Below are positions 11,782-23,780 of a stretch of DNA of 64,000 nucleotides, piece by piece; the first letter of the stretch is position 1; each line of letters opens with the position of its first letter. The position numbers and the translations under genes were made by a program. Source of the DNA: Lepeophtheirus salmonis (lineage: Eukaryota; Arthropoda; Copepoda; Siphonostomatoida; Caligidae); the NCBI RefSeq assembly GCF_016086655.4, contig NC_052134.2:3720001-3784000 (forward strand), written 5' to 3'. The notes beneath the pieces were generated by a model, which did no database searches, was not told the DNA's origin, and saw only the letters and a program-made list of their open reading frames with translations.

Positions 11782-13051
11782 CAGGGTGTCCACGATAAAT
11801 TGGAACTACTTTAAACTTCATCCAGATCTATAATGTGGATATTTGAGGTTAAATCATACTAATATAAAAGGTTGCGTGAACAATACACTATAACTTCCTC
11901 TACAATTGTTTTGATAACAAACAATAGTCATCATGGAACAAGCAAGGAGAGACGCCATCCTCGAATTGGCTCATACGGGACACACGCCTTCTGCTATCTT
12001 AAAGCTTCTTAACTACCCCAAGACCACGGTGTACCGGGTCTTCAATGCCTGGGAGGTTGAGAGGAAGGTCTGCCGCAAGGCCTACACCATGAGAAGTGAC
12101 CGAATCCACACTTCCCGCTTCTTTGAAGGCATCTAGAATCCATCAAGGCTTTGCCGGGGACTTCCTTTTCCAGGTTGGCCAAGAACCGTGGAGTGAGCAA
12201 GCAGCTGGTCTCCAAGGTTGGGAATGAGGACCTCGGGTACAAGTCATACTGAATGGCCAAACAACACATCCTCACGGCATCCATGAAGGCCACCAGGCTC
12301 ACCAACGGTAAGCGTCTCCTCAATGACCTGAAGAGCAATGGAGGAAGAATCATCTTTTTCTCCGACGAGAAGAACTGGACTGTCGACAGAAGCTACAACG
12401 TCCAGAATGACCGGTGGCTTGCCAAGGAGAGAAAAGAGGTCCCTGCGGTCTTCACCACAAAGTTCCCGGCCTCCGTGATGACCCTGGGTGTCATCTGCAG
12501 CACCGGTGAGGTGATGCCTCCTTTCTTCTTCAATCCCAAGGAAAGGGTTAACGCGATAAGGTAATGCGAAGTCATGGAGGAGTTTGTCATCCCCTGGATG
12601 AAGGATACGGCCGCTGGGGGGGTCATATTCCAACAAGACTCAGCGCCTGGACACATCGCCATGAGCCCACTAACCTCTTCAACTCCCACGACATCACTTT
12701 CTGGGATCGCAACACCTGACCCTCCAACTCACCCGACCTCAATCCGTGAGATTACTACTAGTAGGGGAAGTTGGAGAGGGAGGTGTGCAAGGTCAGCCAC
12801 AAGAGCATCGCGGCCCTGAAGAGCTCCATTACGAGGGAGTGGAATGCTGTCGATTCCGCGGAAGTCATCAGAGCATGCAAATCCTTTAGGGGCAGGATGG
12901 AGAAGATGGTGGCTGCTGAGGGAGGACATGTTGAATAAATTTATTGTTTAATATCATGTCTAACTTTTTCATATTAACAAATACACTCCAAATTCCATTT
13001 TTATCAAGCAGGTTGAATTTTAAGATAGTTCCAACTTATCGTGGACACCTG
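11782..13051 (+). mobile_element. Complete-length mariner-like element with TIRs
   Basis: A 1270-bp element bounded by TA at 11780-11781 and 13052-13053. The ends read inward as CAGGGTGTCCACGATAAATT (left) and CAGGTGTCCACGATAAGTT (right, minus strand) and stay similar for about 28 bases. Length, TIRs and TA duplication identify Tc1/mariner. The encoded transposase is broken, so this copy is dead, but its ends look intact enough to be moved by a related enzyme. Confidence 0.9.
11933..12938 (+). pseudogene. DD37D mariner (maT-like) transposase, frameshifted
   Basis: Starts at an ATG (MEQARRDAILELAHTGHT), with HTH residues KTTVYRVFNAWE. A frameshift near 12095 leads to ...SRLAKNRGVSKQLVSKV. The catalytic core follows: first Asp in IIFFSDEKNWTVD (about 12355), second in IFQQDSAPGH (about 12640), then a frameshift and NSPDLNP followed by a stop and DYY. 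Counting between the second and third Asp gives about 37 residues, i.e. a DD37D pattern. The C-terminus EGGHVE ends at ~12938. At least two frameshifts and three in-frame stops make it inactive. Confidence 0.88.
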
Positions 13052-13157
13052 TATATACGAGTTGTCCATTAAAATCAGAGTACTCTGAATTTTAAACTTT
13101 AAAAAGATACAGTTTATTAATCAATAATGAAATTTCAATAATATAAATAGAATTGTA

Positions 13158-13590
13158 TCTAAGCTCTCTTAAGCATAAATATAGTCGCCCTTATGATGAC
13201 TTCCAGGTGGATGTAATCCTCTATCATGGTGTCTCAGTGCTTGCTGACAGTGGCTTTGAGGGCCTCGTGTATTTGGATGACAGACGGTAGAAAAAGGTGT
13301 AGTCAAGAAGGTTGGCATCAGGACTGTAGGGGGCCAAATGTGTCCAAAAAGAGTTCAAAAGAGCCTTGCAACAGAGGAGATGGTTTACTTTCATTACTGG
13401 TCTCAAAAGTGGCCTCTCCACCCTCACAAGGCTCTTTCCACCCACTTTTTTGGTAGCTCTTTGGACAGTCTGATATGAAATCCCAAGATCTCTTTCATGG
13501 GCCTTCATAGATTTGAGAGGATTGGCCTGGGGTGTTTTTCTTTAACTCCTCTGGTTCCAGTTTGGCCTTTTTGATAGAGCTCTTTTTCCT
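13158..13590 (-). pseudogene. Internally deleted mariner transposase relic
   Basis: The minus strand keeps an HTH block ending in GISYQTVQRATKKVGG, then KSLVRVERPLL, then about 12 codons. It jumps directly to PYSPDANLLDYTFF and a C-terminal piece ending MLKRA. The central part with the first two catalytic Asp residues has been deleted. It lies directly beside the right TIR of the element at 11782-13051. Sequence starting at ~13055 may be its left end, but I could not match it to a right end. Confidence 0.75.
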
Positions 13591-13599
13591 AATTTATAT

Positions 13600-16440
13600 T
13601 AATTTAAATCACTCAACCTTAATTGTCAAAACATTGTTCGAGTCTCTTTTGCCTTTCACAGTCAATGTAACTTTGAATACACTCTATCATTTCTCAAAAA
13701 TAATGATATTTATGAATAACCAGAGATATACTTTTTGAATGTTTATTCTAAGCTAATACTTGTGCAATAAAATTTTATAGCTATCGAAAATTGCCTCTTA
13801 CAATCGTACATCTGATTCAGAGTAATATTTTGTTTTTCTTTCATATTTATTTTGTATGCTTGATTGAAGAAGCTGATAATGTAAGGTTCTACATACATTT
13901 GTACATATATTTCTTGATTTCCTTTCAAAATTTAGAATTCATAGCTACTTCTATGGAGAAAATTACGCATTACCAAGGTTTACACCCAGACATGGACATT
14001 GAGCAGAAAATTAGCACCTATCATGGTTTATCTTAATTTTTGAGCACTTCAATTGGGGGAAAAATTGAACAATTTAGGGAAAAAATATTTAAACAACTTA
14101 CTTAGAGCCGCTCATTTGTCCGCTCCATTTTTTCCCAATCATGACAATGGATGAGAATAATAATAAAATCAAGATGACTTTTGTAGTTGTTACCATAATA
14201 TATTTTTTTATTTTCTTCCAAAAATGTTGTCGTTATTATGATATTCTTAGAGAGTATCTTGCTTTTTCAGCCATTTTGGACAACAAATATTTAATGACAG
14301 ATCGATTGACTCACATCTACTCACTCAAATGACTGTTACTTGACAAATCCAAGTCCAAAATGTCTGAAACTTTTGGTGAGTAAGAGTCAATAGATGCTAG
14401 ATAGATAAAATATATTTTATTTACAAGTGCTGCTATATTCACGTTGAGGTCGAAAACTTATCAAACCCCCCTCGTACTTAATATTCAAGAATTACAGTTT
14501 TTTCCTTGACTGTCTTTAATAGGGGTTCAATACAATTTCGGAGTAGTGGAATTCGAGTCAGGAGTCGGAAATTTTGTACTGACTCCCACTCCGGTTTCAA
14601 AACTTTTTATAATTTATGTAAATAAAAAATTATTTATAATCCAAGCCTAACATTGTGTGTTCGTAAAGTTTTTCCTAAAAGGTTATAATTTATAGGTATT
14701 GAGTACTATTAATTTATTAAACGTGAAAGTTAACTTATTTATAAGCTAAATTCACGAATTTCGCAAAATACTCTATAATCTATAGAATCACAATACCCGA
14801 ACATCTCTAAAGTCAAAAATATTATGTTGGGTAGAGCATAGCCACTAGACATGCCAGTTCATAACTTAGTCTTGTGAATGGTCAATTTCATCAGAGTAAA
14901 GTGTAACGTTCCAGTAATAGATTGTTTGTATTGCCGTTCCTCGGTTACAAGTGCATAAATTATGTTCACAAACTTATGAATATATTAGCAATAGATAATT
15001 TTTTAAACATTTCATTTGTTGTTTATCTTTAAAAAAATATTTTATTCCAAATATTTTCTTTATATCTGCAACAATGATCTACTACATATAGTTAATAACT
15101 ATCTATAGCTATAAATGAGATCTACATTTATAGTCCCTAGACTCAAATGACTAAATAGTTCCTTAAATAGGCTATAAAATATGTTATTAAAAAGAGTAGT
15201 TGTTGAGTAGGGTTTGAGTTCGAGTCGGGCATTTTATTTACTGACTCTGCAGCCCTGGTTTGTACCTGAACATGGAAAATCCCCTTCTTTTTCCCTTTCC
15301 TTTTTTAGGCCAACTACGGCCAATTATTTCTTTTGTTCTATTGGTAGAATAGTAATGAATTGAAAGATAAATATCTTAAGGAATTCAAATAACCTTTTTT
15401 AATCAATTATTACTCTCATGAGATAAAATAAAAGGATCAACCCAAAAAAACTATTTTAATTCATAAAGACATGCATTAGACGATTATTTTAATTCTATTC
15501 TTTCATTCATTACTATATAATTTTTTCACTGACATCAAAATTAACGGGAAAGTGAAAGTTCATATTTTAATCTATAAATTGGACAAATTTATAAATCAAT
15601 AAATCTTGATTAAACTTTATCAAATGGCTTAATGAATAAAAAAAGACTTTGCACTTGAATTAAATACAACATGATCCCAATGATAAACAGTGATATTTGA
15701 ATTAAATCAAAGTTTTATGTACTAAATATCCCTTAAAGTACCTTGATTTGTAGAATTATTATAATTTTTTTCATCGAACAGGGATGAGAAATTAGGAGAA
15801 TTATTATTTCCATTGTAATTGTTAATTTTTATCTACAATATAGATCCTATAACTTGATGGTCCTTCCATCCAATAGTTTACTAGTTTCCTCTATACGTAT
15901 GAAAAAAGGGGTTTCACTCATATAAAACATCATTTCTTATCCTTCCAAAATGGTCAACATAAAAAATGCTGACGTCACAAAAAACGCTCTATTCTACTTT
16001 GAAAACATTGGCCTTATTTTAACAAACTACATATAAAATGTAGCACATTTTTTATGTACAATGTAAGTTATTCCTTAGCTCATGAAAAACTGAGAGAAAT
16101 ACTGAAGATTTTTGAAGGAGTTATAACTTATAAGTTACATCCATTTTAACTTCGTTCAAGATTTTGTACAAGGTACTTTGTCATTATTTACATATACTAG
16201 ATCTTATATAAATCAATAGCTTCTTAAAGGACGAATGTGCTTGTATACCTTGATTTCATATTATTCAATCTCCTTTTGAAAAACACATAACAGTTTCCTA
16301 CTCACAGCTTTTAATTAAAATAAGCTCCATAATCAATCATATTTATCAACTAATAAAAGTTTTTTTTCCAAATGTTTTTCTTCTTGAGAATGAATTATTC
16401 TATTAGAAAAAGTTATAAAAAACTGTAATTAAAATTACAT
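13600..16440. other. AT-rich intergenic sequence
   Basis: No supported gene. Two similar short patches, 14530-14600 and 15195-15255, share AGTCGG and TACTGACTC-type words and may be fragments of one old dispersed repeat. The rest is AT-rich single-copy sequence. Confidence 0.4.
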
Positions 16441-16799
16441 TTCATTGCCAATTGCTGATTCTGCTCCGCAAAATCTCATTTCTTGGACTATAATAATATT
16501 TATACAAGAAAAAAGATGTCTGAATATATTTTCCTTTGTCTCTCGGGAATGGATTACTAGATTAAGAATTTTTTTCCGTTATTTAAAGATAACTGATTTC
16601 ACTTACATTTTTATTAGTAGTAATCAAACTTGTGTAAGCTTAAGATTAGGATTACCTTTATGGTTAAGAAGGTATATAATTGACAGAGTTTATGATAATG
16701 AGTACAGATTTGCTCATTCAGTTCCTGATAGAGCCCTTAGAGCCTTAATTCAGCTACTAGTGTTTATTAAATTGATTAAATGTCTAATTTAGCCTTTAA

Positions 16800-17500
16800 C
16801 TCTACTGCATGGTTCGTTTTAAAGATAATACAATAGTCCATCAACAAACTAAAAAACAATATAATCCCCCCGTGATTCCCTATAGATTGGGGATGTAACA
16901 TACATTATTCATCGTGCCCTCTATCTGAATAAAACAAAGTCTATCTGTATGTATGAATGTGTGTTGTAATGAAAAACAGTCGTTCTTCATCTTAGATGAA
17001 ACCATGAAGTCATATCAATCAAATTTCTCCCGCATTTTGCATTTAACATTGAGCGTATATAGTGTTTCCCTGATGTATATCAAATACACATTTTTTATCT
17101 AAGAAATAACAAAGTAGTCATATTAATGAAATTTCCAAGGTATTTTTCATGAGGCATTGAGCCTGCGTAGCTAAGTTATAGCCAGTTAGTGCGCTAAAGA
17201 ATAAAATACTCGATGGCTCATCAGTGACAACGTCGTATTGAGAAACTACGTGAAAGTGTGGTCTTGAAAAACAGTGAATAAAACTGAGGATTTCTTAGGT
17301 AGTTATTTTCTATATTATTAAAGCAACGATTGTTTATTAGTCGATGCCTAATTACTCCGGGTAATATCCGAGAAATACTGCTTTTTACTTAATAATTTTC
17401 GTCTTTTACCCTCTTTGGTCAGATAAAGTTGTACCGATCATGTAAATGTAGACAAATTTAATATAACAACTAAACGATTTGACCATTTTTTAGTCAATGT
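16800..17500. repeat. Weak direct repeat near 17000-17180
   Basis: Two ~60-base stretches, around 17005-17065 and 17113-17175, share the words AGTCATAT, AATGAAATTTC or its near copy, and CATTGAGC in the same order. They are about 110 bases apart. This is probably a degraded tandem duplication or one repeat family inserted twice. There is no coding content. Confidence 0.35.
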
Positions 17501-17524
17501 AATCGTAGATATTCTATTTGCTTC

Positions 17525-17810
17525 TCTATACGCGAACGGGATTCGAAACCGATTTTTTTAAAATGATCTTTTTATTGATTAGATGGAGTTGCACTGATTA
17601 AGTTTAAGTAAACATTATGGTATTACTTTACTTCATCTGACCTAGGAATCGTCTTTGAAGTCCATATACATTGAGTATATTTCCTTCTTAAGGATCAACC
17701 AAGACGCAAACCTACACACCTGGAGTTCAAGAGAATAATTTTTCCCATGTGCGTTGTCCATTGAGCTACGTCGTTCTATCGAAACCGATTAAAATGAATT
17801 TTCGAATCCC
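17525..17810 (-). repeat. tRNA-like (SINE-type) remnant
   Basis: On the minus strand, TAGCTCAATGGACAACGC (about 17753-17770) fits the RNA polymerase III A-box. About 230 bases further along the same strand, GGTTTCGAATCCC (about 17531-17543) fits the B-box. A second GGTTTCGA lies just upstream near 17776. The spacing is far too long for one tRNA and no cloverleaf closes, so this is at best a decayed tRNA-derived SINE or scrambled tRNA copies. Confidence 0.3.
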
Positions 17811-18493
17811 TTCAAAGATAATTTTTATGAAATCTATTGTTTTTGTAAGATTGTTCCCAGTTAGTATCGTAGCTTTTTCAACCTAAAGGTTATTCAAACT
17901 GATTTGCACTCATTTAACATTTATCTCATGATGTAGGTGTCGTCAATATTCAAAGTAAGCGTGAAACTTTTCATTGAAATTCTATATATACTCCTCAATT
18001 AATTAGGCTCAAAAGGATCAAACATTGCTTTTTATTTTGTGCTGAGTTTGATATACCCTTCAATTAATTTTTGAGTGCAATTTGGATATAACCACATTTT
18101 TTCTTAAATTTTGCTTATATATGTTTAACTTATTGTATTTGATCGATTCATACACTTAAAATTGGTGGAATTGTACTCATTTATAAGTCAATGATTTTCT
18201 TATATAAAACTCATGTTGTACAACTTTAAATTCATTTTTGCTTTATTTGCTACATTCATAATGATAATTGATAATATATTAGTAGGACTAGTTTAAAATT
18301 TATTTTAAAAATAAAAATAAATACTAAAATATCCCAATATATTTATAATACATATACTAATGGGATCCTCCTCAAAGAAAATTTTCCGCGATAATAAGGA
18401 AGAATGCACTTTGCAATGACTAATACTCGCAAAATTATTCAGAAATTAAATACATGGGAGTCGTACATTGGGTATTATAAGGCATGGCTGCTG

Positions 18494-18720
18494 TTATAAC
18501 TGCCTCCGATTCTCTTTGAACGACTTCACATTTCTTCTCCAATAATCATAGGTGGAATTTACGTCATAGAATAACCGGCCTCGTACTTCTACAATCCTCT
18601 TGTCCCTCTTAAAAAAACTTTTAGATCCCCATTGGTTATAAATGAGGATGTCATTTTCGTAAAAAAAAAAACTAATTCTAGAAATTAGAAAAGAAAAAAC
18701 GATTGTTGCGTGTGCTCTTT
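18494..18720 (-). other. Possible coding exon, unrecognised
   Basis: A minus-strand frame beginning after an acceptor-like TTTCTAG near 18680 reads through NDILIYNQWGSKSFF, RIVEVRGRLFYD and YDYWRRNVKSFK to a TAA at 18494. The composition (Trp, Arg and acidic residues, few low-complexity runs) looks like real protein. The frame upstream contains a long poly-Phe stretch that is probably intronic. It matches no family I recognise, so function cannot be given. Confidence 0.3.
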
Positions 18721-18899
18721 TTGCTTTTTTGTTCATTATTTCATAGGTCGACTTCCTGTTAACTTCCCCCACTAAAGTAAACATTCTCCACAATTTCAGT
18801 GTAAATTGTTTTAAAAATGCATAATACAAAAAAATTATATTAATTTCATTATAATTAAATCCTTTTCCCAGCATTAATGCATAGATACCTTAACATTTG

Positions 18900-19850
18900 G
18901 ATAGACACTAGCCACGCAACCTTCTATATAGAGCCTTGAAAATAAATAAATCTTTTATTAAATAACTATTGGAGAAGACAAAAATTGATTCGTTTAAAAA
19001 TGTAAATAATGAGACCGGAACTTATCCAATCGTTCATTGAGAACACTCATTTGTGATCTAAGTAATCAATCAGGGAATTGTGGATCACCTAGTGAATTAT
19101 TTTGTAGTAAAATTTCATTTTTCAGAGGTGAAACATAAAAAAGGACTACAAAAGCAATTATCAAGTACGAATAAATTTTGAGGAAGATCTAATTTTTGTA
19201 GAGGATTTCCGTCATCTTTTTCAGATATAACTTTTATTCGCAGATTGCCTTTATTCCTGAGTATGGAGGAAGAGCCTCGTATTAAGCCTCATCGAATGAA
19301 TACATTTTTTGTGAAAATATCCATGACATAGTAATCAGACCAGAGTAAGTCAGTTTCTTCGTAGTTTATCATATATGTATTGTATTGGAGAAGAGTGTCT
19401 CTTTATGAACCTATTTTTAATCTATAGATGAACTTACATCAACGAATCAAGTAATTAGTGTCTCACTTCTTGTAAAATTGATTTGATCTTCCTTTTATAA
19501 TTGATTAAAAGTATAAAAAATAGTGTTTCTGATTTGATTTCTGTGAGGATTATATGTTTGTCGTTTATTTTTGAAGAATTTATTTTCAAGGATGCCTTCT
19601 CCTGTACACACACATAGGTATATATAGGATATCTGCTTCAATATGTATCTTTCACCTCAGGAATTTTAAACTTATATTACGGATTAAGAGCCTAAGAGTG
19701 GATTACTCAATATCTTAATTAGTTTGATAATAGCCTTTCTTTTACTTATTTTAATTAAACAAATCGTTATCATCGCTACTATTTAAACTGAAGACCCGTA
19801 ACATAAGGAAATTGGGTTGATATTTATTTCATTTAAAATTGATTCTTATA
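18900..19850. other. AT-rich intergenic sequence
   Basis: One short plus-strand frame after a TTTTTCAG near 19223 (LFLSMEEEPRIKPHRMN) looks mildly coding but stops after about 35 codons. Nothing else can be supported. Confidence 0.3.
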
Positions 19851-19853
19851 ATT

Positions 19854-20044
19854 CTTATATATCGAGGTTCCCTGACCGGAAATAAAAAGTTCTAGCACAA
19901 GTAATTCGGTAAATCTTTTGGCTTTGTTTTTGTTTTCTTACTCGCATCAAACAAAGCTTATATATCGAGATTCCTGACCGGAAATAAAAAAATTTAGCAC
20001 AAGTAATTCGGTAAATCTTTTGGCTTTGTTTTTGTTTTCTTACT
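19854..20044. repeat. Tandem duplication of an 88-bp segment upstream of a deleted mariner
   Basis: 19854-19942 and 19957-20044 are near-identical direct copies (starting CTTATATATCGAG, ending TTTGTTTTCTTACT) offset by 103 bases, with a few substitutions and one indel. They lie directly 5' of the reading frame at 20057 and probably correspond to the 5' untranslated region of that mariner copy. The high identity implies a recent duplication. Confidence 0.85.
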
Positions 20045-20056
20045 TCGCCGTTTACG

Positions 20057-20494
20057 ATGAATGACGAGGCCAAACGTCATATGGTTGCCACTCTCCTCCA
20101 CGCCAGTAGGTCTGTCAAGGAGATAGTCAAGCACACTGGACAATCCAGGACTTCTGTGTTCAAGGTCCAGAAGCCTGTCAGGGAGGGAAAAGATCTGAAG
20201 GAGGGTGCCCATACCTCTGGAATGACTCAGGATTGGCTCGCTGCCAACATGCCATTTTGGAACAAAAGAATTTGGCCACCGCAATCACCTGATTTGAATC
20301 CCCTTGACAATAGTGTGTGGTGGCAAATTGAGAAGAAGGCCTGTGCTACTCGCCACTCGAATTTGGACTCATTGAAGGCCAGCGTCAATGAGCAATGGGC
20401 AGCCATGGAAGACCATTACATCATCAATGTGTGCAAGGCCTTCCGCGGGCGCTTGGAGGGTGTCATAGCAGCTGATGGTGGTTATATTCAGTAA
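20057..20494 (+). CDS. Internally deleted mariner transposase with open 145-codon frame
   Basis: From an ATG in good context the frame is open for 145 codons. Residues 1-50 are the transposase HTH region (SVKEIVKHTGQSRTSVFKVQ). At about residue 52-60 the frame jumps to the end of the catalytic domain (FWNKRIWPPQSPDLNPLDNS, 83-102) and continues to the normal C-terminus (GGYIQ). The segment with the first two catalytic Asp residues is gone, so it cannot catalyse transposition. It might still bind TIR DNA. The frame is uninterrupted, unlike all its neighbours. The right end (CAGGTAGTTGCAT read on the minus strand, G at 20621, TA at 20622) is present. The left TIR is not found. Confidence 0.7.
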   Translation: MNDEAKRHMVATLLHASRSVKEIVKHTGQSRTSVFKVQKPVREGKDLKEGAHTSGMTQDWLAANMPFWNKRIWPPQSPDLNPLDNSVWWQIEKKACATRHSNLDSLKASVNEQWAAMEDHYIINVCKAFRGRLEGVIAADGGYIQ

Positions 20495-20629
20495 TCATAT
20501 TAAATTTTATACAAGAATAAATTTTCTATTATATAATTCTCAAAAAAAAATAGGTCATACGAATTTTATTACACATTTAATTATTTGCCACAAATAGTCC
20601 GTGTATTTATGCAACTACCTGTATATACG

Positions 20630-22310
20630 CCTAGGTAAATCTGGATGTAATTCATAATCTCAAAATGTATAAGGACGTGTTGGTCTATAATATGATCAGT
20701 ATTAAATGAAGGACAATCCTTTTCACAACTAATACTGTATCCGTAGCCAACAGATAGGGGAAACCACCCGTTAGATTCTTAAGCTCCTATGCTTTAAATG
20801 CTATTGAATGAGCTAATTGAATAGTTTTATATAATTTTTTCCTTTGGAGTTGTAGGAACTGAAATTAACTTTTGAGTTAATATTTTTAAAGTATATATTT
20901 CCCAAAAAAAACATACAATTAATAAACTTTTAAAAAATTGACAAAACTTATATATTTTGATAGCCCATAGTATTGGCTACATTTAAGTATTTAAAAGAAA
21001 ATTTTGTACTATTTGTAACTGAAGAGATATGAGCCAAAAACTGAAAAACACTTTTTGACTCCACCCTCCCTTACTTTATATTTGGATGTTCTCTCTTCAA
21101 GAATTTAAAAAAAACCCCAAAAAAACTCTTCAGATTCCCAACTTAAAGAAACCTGGCGCGCTTTAAATCACATTTTATAGAACTCTAATTATAAGGATAA
21201 GTCCTTTTTGTTCTCCGAACCGAATTATAGATTGATATCGGCGTAGTTCCTTGTTAGATTCGGAGGGGAATTTGTGTTTATTTTCTTTGTCTCTTGGCTA
21301 CTTGCAGCTGATATAATAAAACGTCAAAATGATCCTTCTCTGCAAGAATGAAAAGAAATATCATTTTTGTAACTCTCTTTCTGTCTTATAACATAAATTA
21401 ACGCTGACATGTAGTGAGTCAATATAAAAATAATCTTGAATAAAAATTATGGAAAGAATAAATTCCCAGTTTATTTTTTTTACTTCATATACATCTAAAT
21501 ACACATATTTGGGTCAATCATAAGAAATTTGTGGGATGATTTAAGATACCGAATAATTTTAGCTATAGTATAGGTACTTGTATTGTACTTTCAAATAAAA
21601 TATGTCTCTTTATCTATATTATAGTTGTGACGAATAAGAATAATTTAATTATATAAATTGACGATAATTTTTAGAAGAATACAAATGTAATATACACGTC
21701 TTTTTGAGAAAAATCATACTAAGTTGTTTTTATGTTAACGTACATAGTTCACTTTATGAATATATAACTTCCTCCAACATAACTTCATAAATTATCACGT
21801 CCCATTAAATTATTATTAGTACATACTACTATTGAGTTGCCTATAATATAAGTATCATACTATGTACTATTTGTAGGAAAATAAGGAGAGCTAACTATTT
21901 GCAAAGCAATTGAATCAACTAATTTTCTTAGTTTTCTTTTTGCACTTTTTAATTTGTATACCCATTACGAATATATAATGTGGTAAAATAATTTCATGTT
22001 ATATATCTATGCATATATATTATCCTTTGACCTCAAAAGGCATTTTGGTTCAAACACAGTAATATGGGCAGTAGGGTGTCCCGTTCATGTATTTTTCTTG
22101 AGCTATGCAAACATAAGAGGCCTCGAAATTTGTGTAATTTTACACAAATTATGAAAATAGTAAGAAAAAAAAAGTTGAAATTGTCCATCATTTGGAGGGC
22201 TTTTCAAAGTTTTGTAAAAATGTACGACTTAACAGATTTAAACTGTATGTCTAAAATAATACAAAAATTAATTTTGAGAGTTATTTAATGATTACAACAA
22301 AAATAGGCAC
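20630..22310. other. AT-rich intergenic sequence
   Basis: No supported gene or repeat. A short higher-complexity patch at 21130-21310 has no open frame with splice sites. Confidence 0.4.
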
Positions 22311-22339
22311 TGGGTAGAGCGCAAACCCTCCACTTATGG

Positions 22340-22400
22340 CCATTTTTTGGTGTGACCTTGACCTTGGAATTTGACCTTGACCTCTATAATGTAAAAGCCT
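22340..22400. repeat. Cluster of TGACCTTGACCT words
   Basis: Two close tandem TGACCTTGACC blocks (about 22353 and 22372) read on the minus strand as paired CAAGGTCA motifs. These are extended nuclear-receptor half-sites of the FTZ-F1/ERR type. Similar words are common in invertebrate repeats, so this may be repeat-derived rather than a regulatory site. No gene lies close by. Confidence 0.4.
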
Positions 22401-22599
22401 CTTACTGTGACCATACATATTCTTAGTGCCAAGTTTGATCAAAATTGGGACTTTTTTACTGTTTTCATAACTTGTTTAAAATTACGCAAATTTTGGTGGG
22501 CTCCGTATATGAAAAGCAGATAATAGAAAAGTGGTAACCCTGATAATATAACAGGAGTGTCCGCAGAGAGTGGGGTGGAAGATTTGTAGCCCCCCCCCC

Positions 22600-23780
22600 A
22601 AATTAAGGAATTTTTGTTTTACTAGAAAATGATATACATAAAGTTTTGTTTCCAAAAACTTTATATTTAAAATTGAATTTATTTTTTCAAATATTCTTTC
22701 CAAAAAATTTAATTTTATGTAAACAACTAGATTTTTTAAATTAAAAAAAAAAAATAGTATTTGTAAATAAAGATTTTAGAAATTTTTTTACAACAATTAA
22801 ATGTTAGAAATTTTTTTAAAAATTTAATTTTTTAAATATATGGAATTTATTTTTAAAACTTTTTTCCAAAAATTAAATTTTCTTTTAATAGCTAAAGATT
22901 TTTGAAACTTTTTTCAAAAATTTTATATTTGAAATTTTTTTTCAAAAAGTTATTTTATTTTTTGTAGCAGCTATGGATTTTTGAACTTTTTTTTCCGAAA
23001 ATTTAACGATTTGTGAACAGTAGTAAATTTTTGAAACCTTTTTCCCAAAAAGTTAAATTTTGTAATAAGAAGCTTTGGATTTTTAATGTTTTTTGAACAA
23101 CAGTGCATTTTTAAAATTAAAAAAAAATTAATATATAAAAAAATTTTTATAAAAAAATTCCTTTTTTTAAAATTTTTGATATTTTTTTTTCCAAAAATTT
23201 ATTTTTCTTTTAATAGCTAAAGATTTTTGAATTTTTTTTCCAAAAATTTAATATTTGAATTTTTTTTCCAAAAAGTTACTTTTTTTTTTAGCAGCTATGG
23301 ATTTTTGAACTTTTTTTTCCAAAAATTAATCATTTGTGAACATCAGTAAATTTTTGAAACCTTTTTCCAAAAAAATTAAATTTTGTTATTAAAAGCTATG
23401 AATTTTTAAATTTTTTTCAACAACAGTGCATTTTTGAAATTAAAATAAAATTATATATGAATTTATTTTTTAAAACTATTTAATTTTTTTTTTTAATAGC
23501 TAAAATTTATGAAATTTTTTTCCATAAATATAATAATTGAAATTTTTATCCAAAAAGTTACTTTGTTTATTTTAGCAGCTATAGATTTTTGAACTTTTTT
23601 TTCCAAAAAATTAATCATTTGTGAACAGCAGTAAATTTTTGAAACCCTTTCCCAAAAAAATTAATATTTGAAATACTTTGAAGGTTTTTTTTTCTTCAAA
23701 TAATGCAATTTTCTGTGAAGAGCTGTGGATTTTGAAACTTTTTTACCAAAAAATTCCCCCTCCCAAATATAATTCTGATG
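22600..23780. repeat. Degenerate AT-rich higher-order tandem repeat
   Basis: Units of 25-40 bases built on TTTTTGAAACTTTTTTCC and CAAAAATTTAA are arranged in a larger period. The word TTAATAGCTAAAGATTTTTG recurs near 22885 and 23210 and, altered, at 23495. GCAGCTATGGATTTTTGAAC recurs near 22968, 23291 and 23575. That gives about three copies of a ~285-325 bp unit, ending in a CCCCCTCCCAAATAT segment. It is non-coding. Confidence 0.75.

Noticed and set aside
12042..12689. Minus-strand frames of 98-130 codons
   Set aside because: They are antisense to a GC-richer transposase and have no independent motifs.
16445..16792. 115-codon plus-strand open frame
   Set aside because: It starts with TTG, is AT-driven (Ile/Leu/Phe-rich with changing themes), has no splice signals and no recognisable motif. 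It is best explained as chance.
17155..17200. Possible tRNA-like TAGC words
   Set aside because: No B-box or foldable cloverleaf at tRNA spacing.
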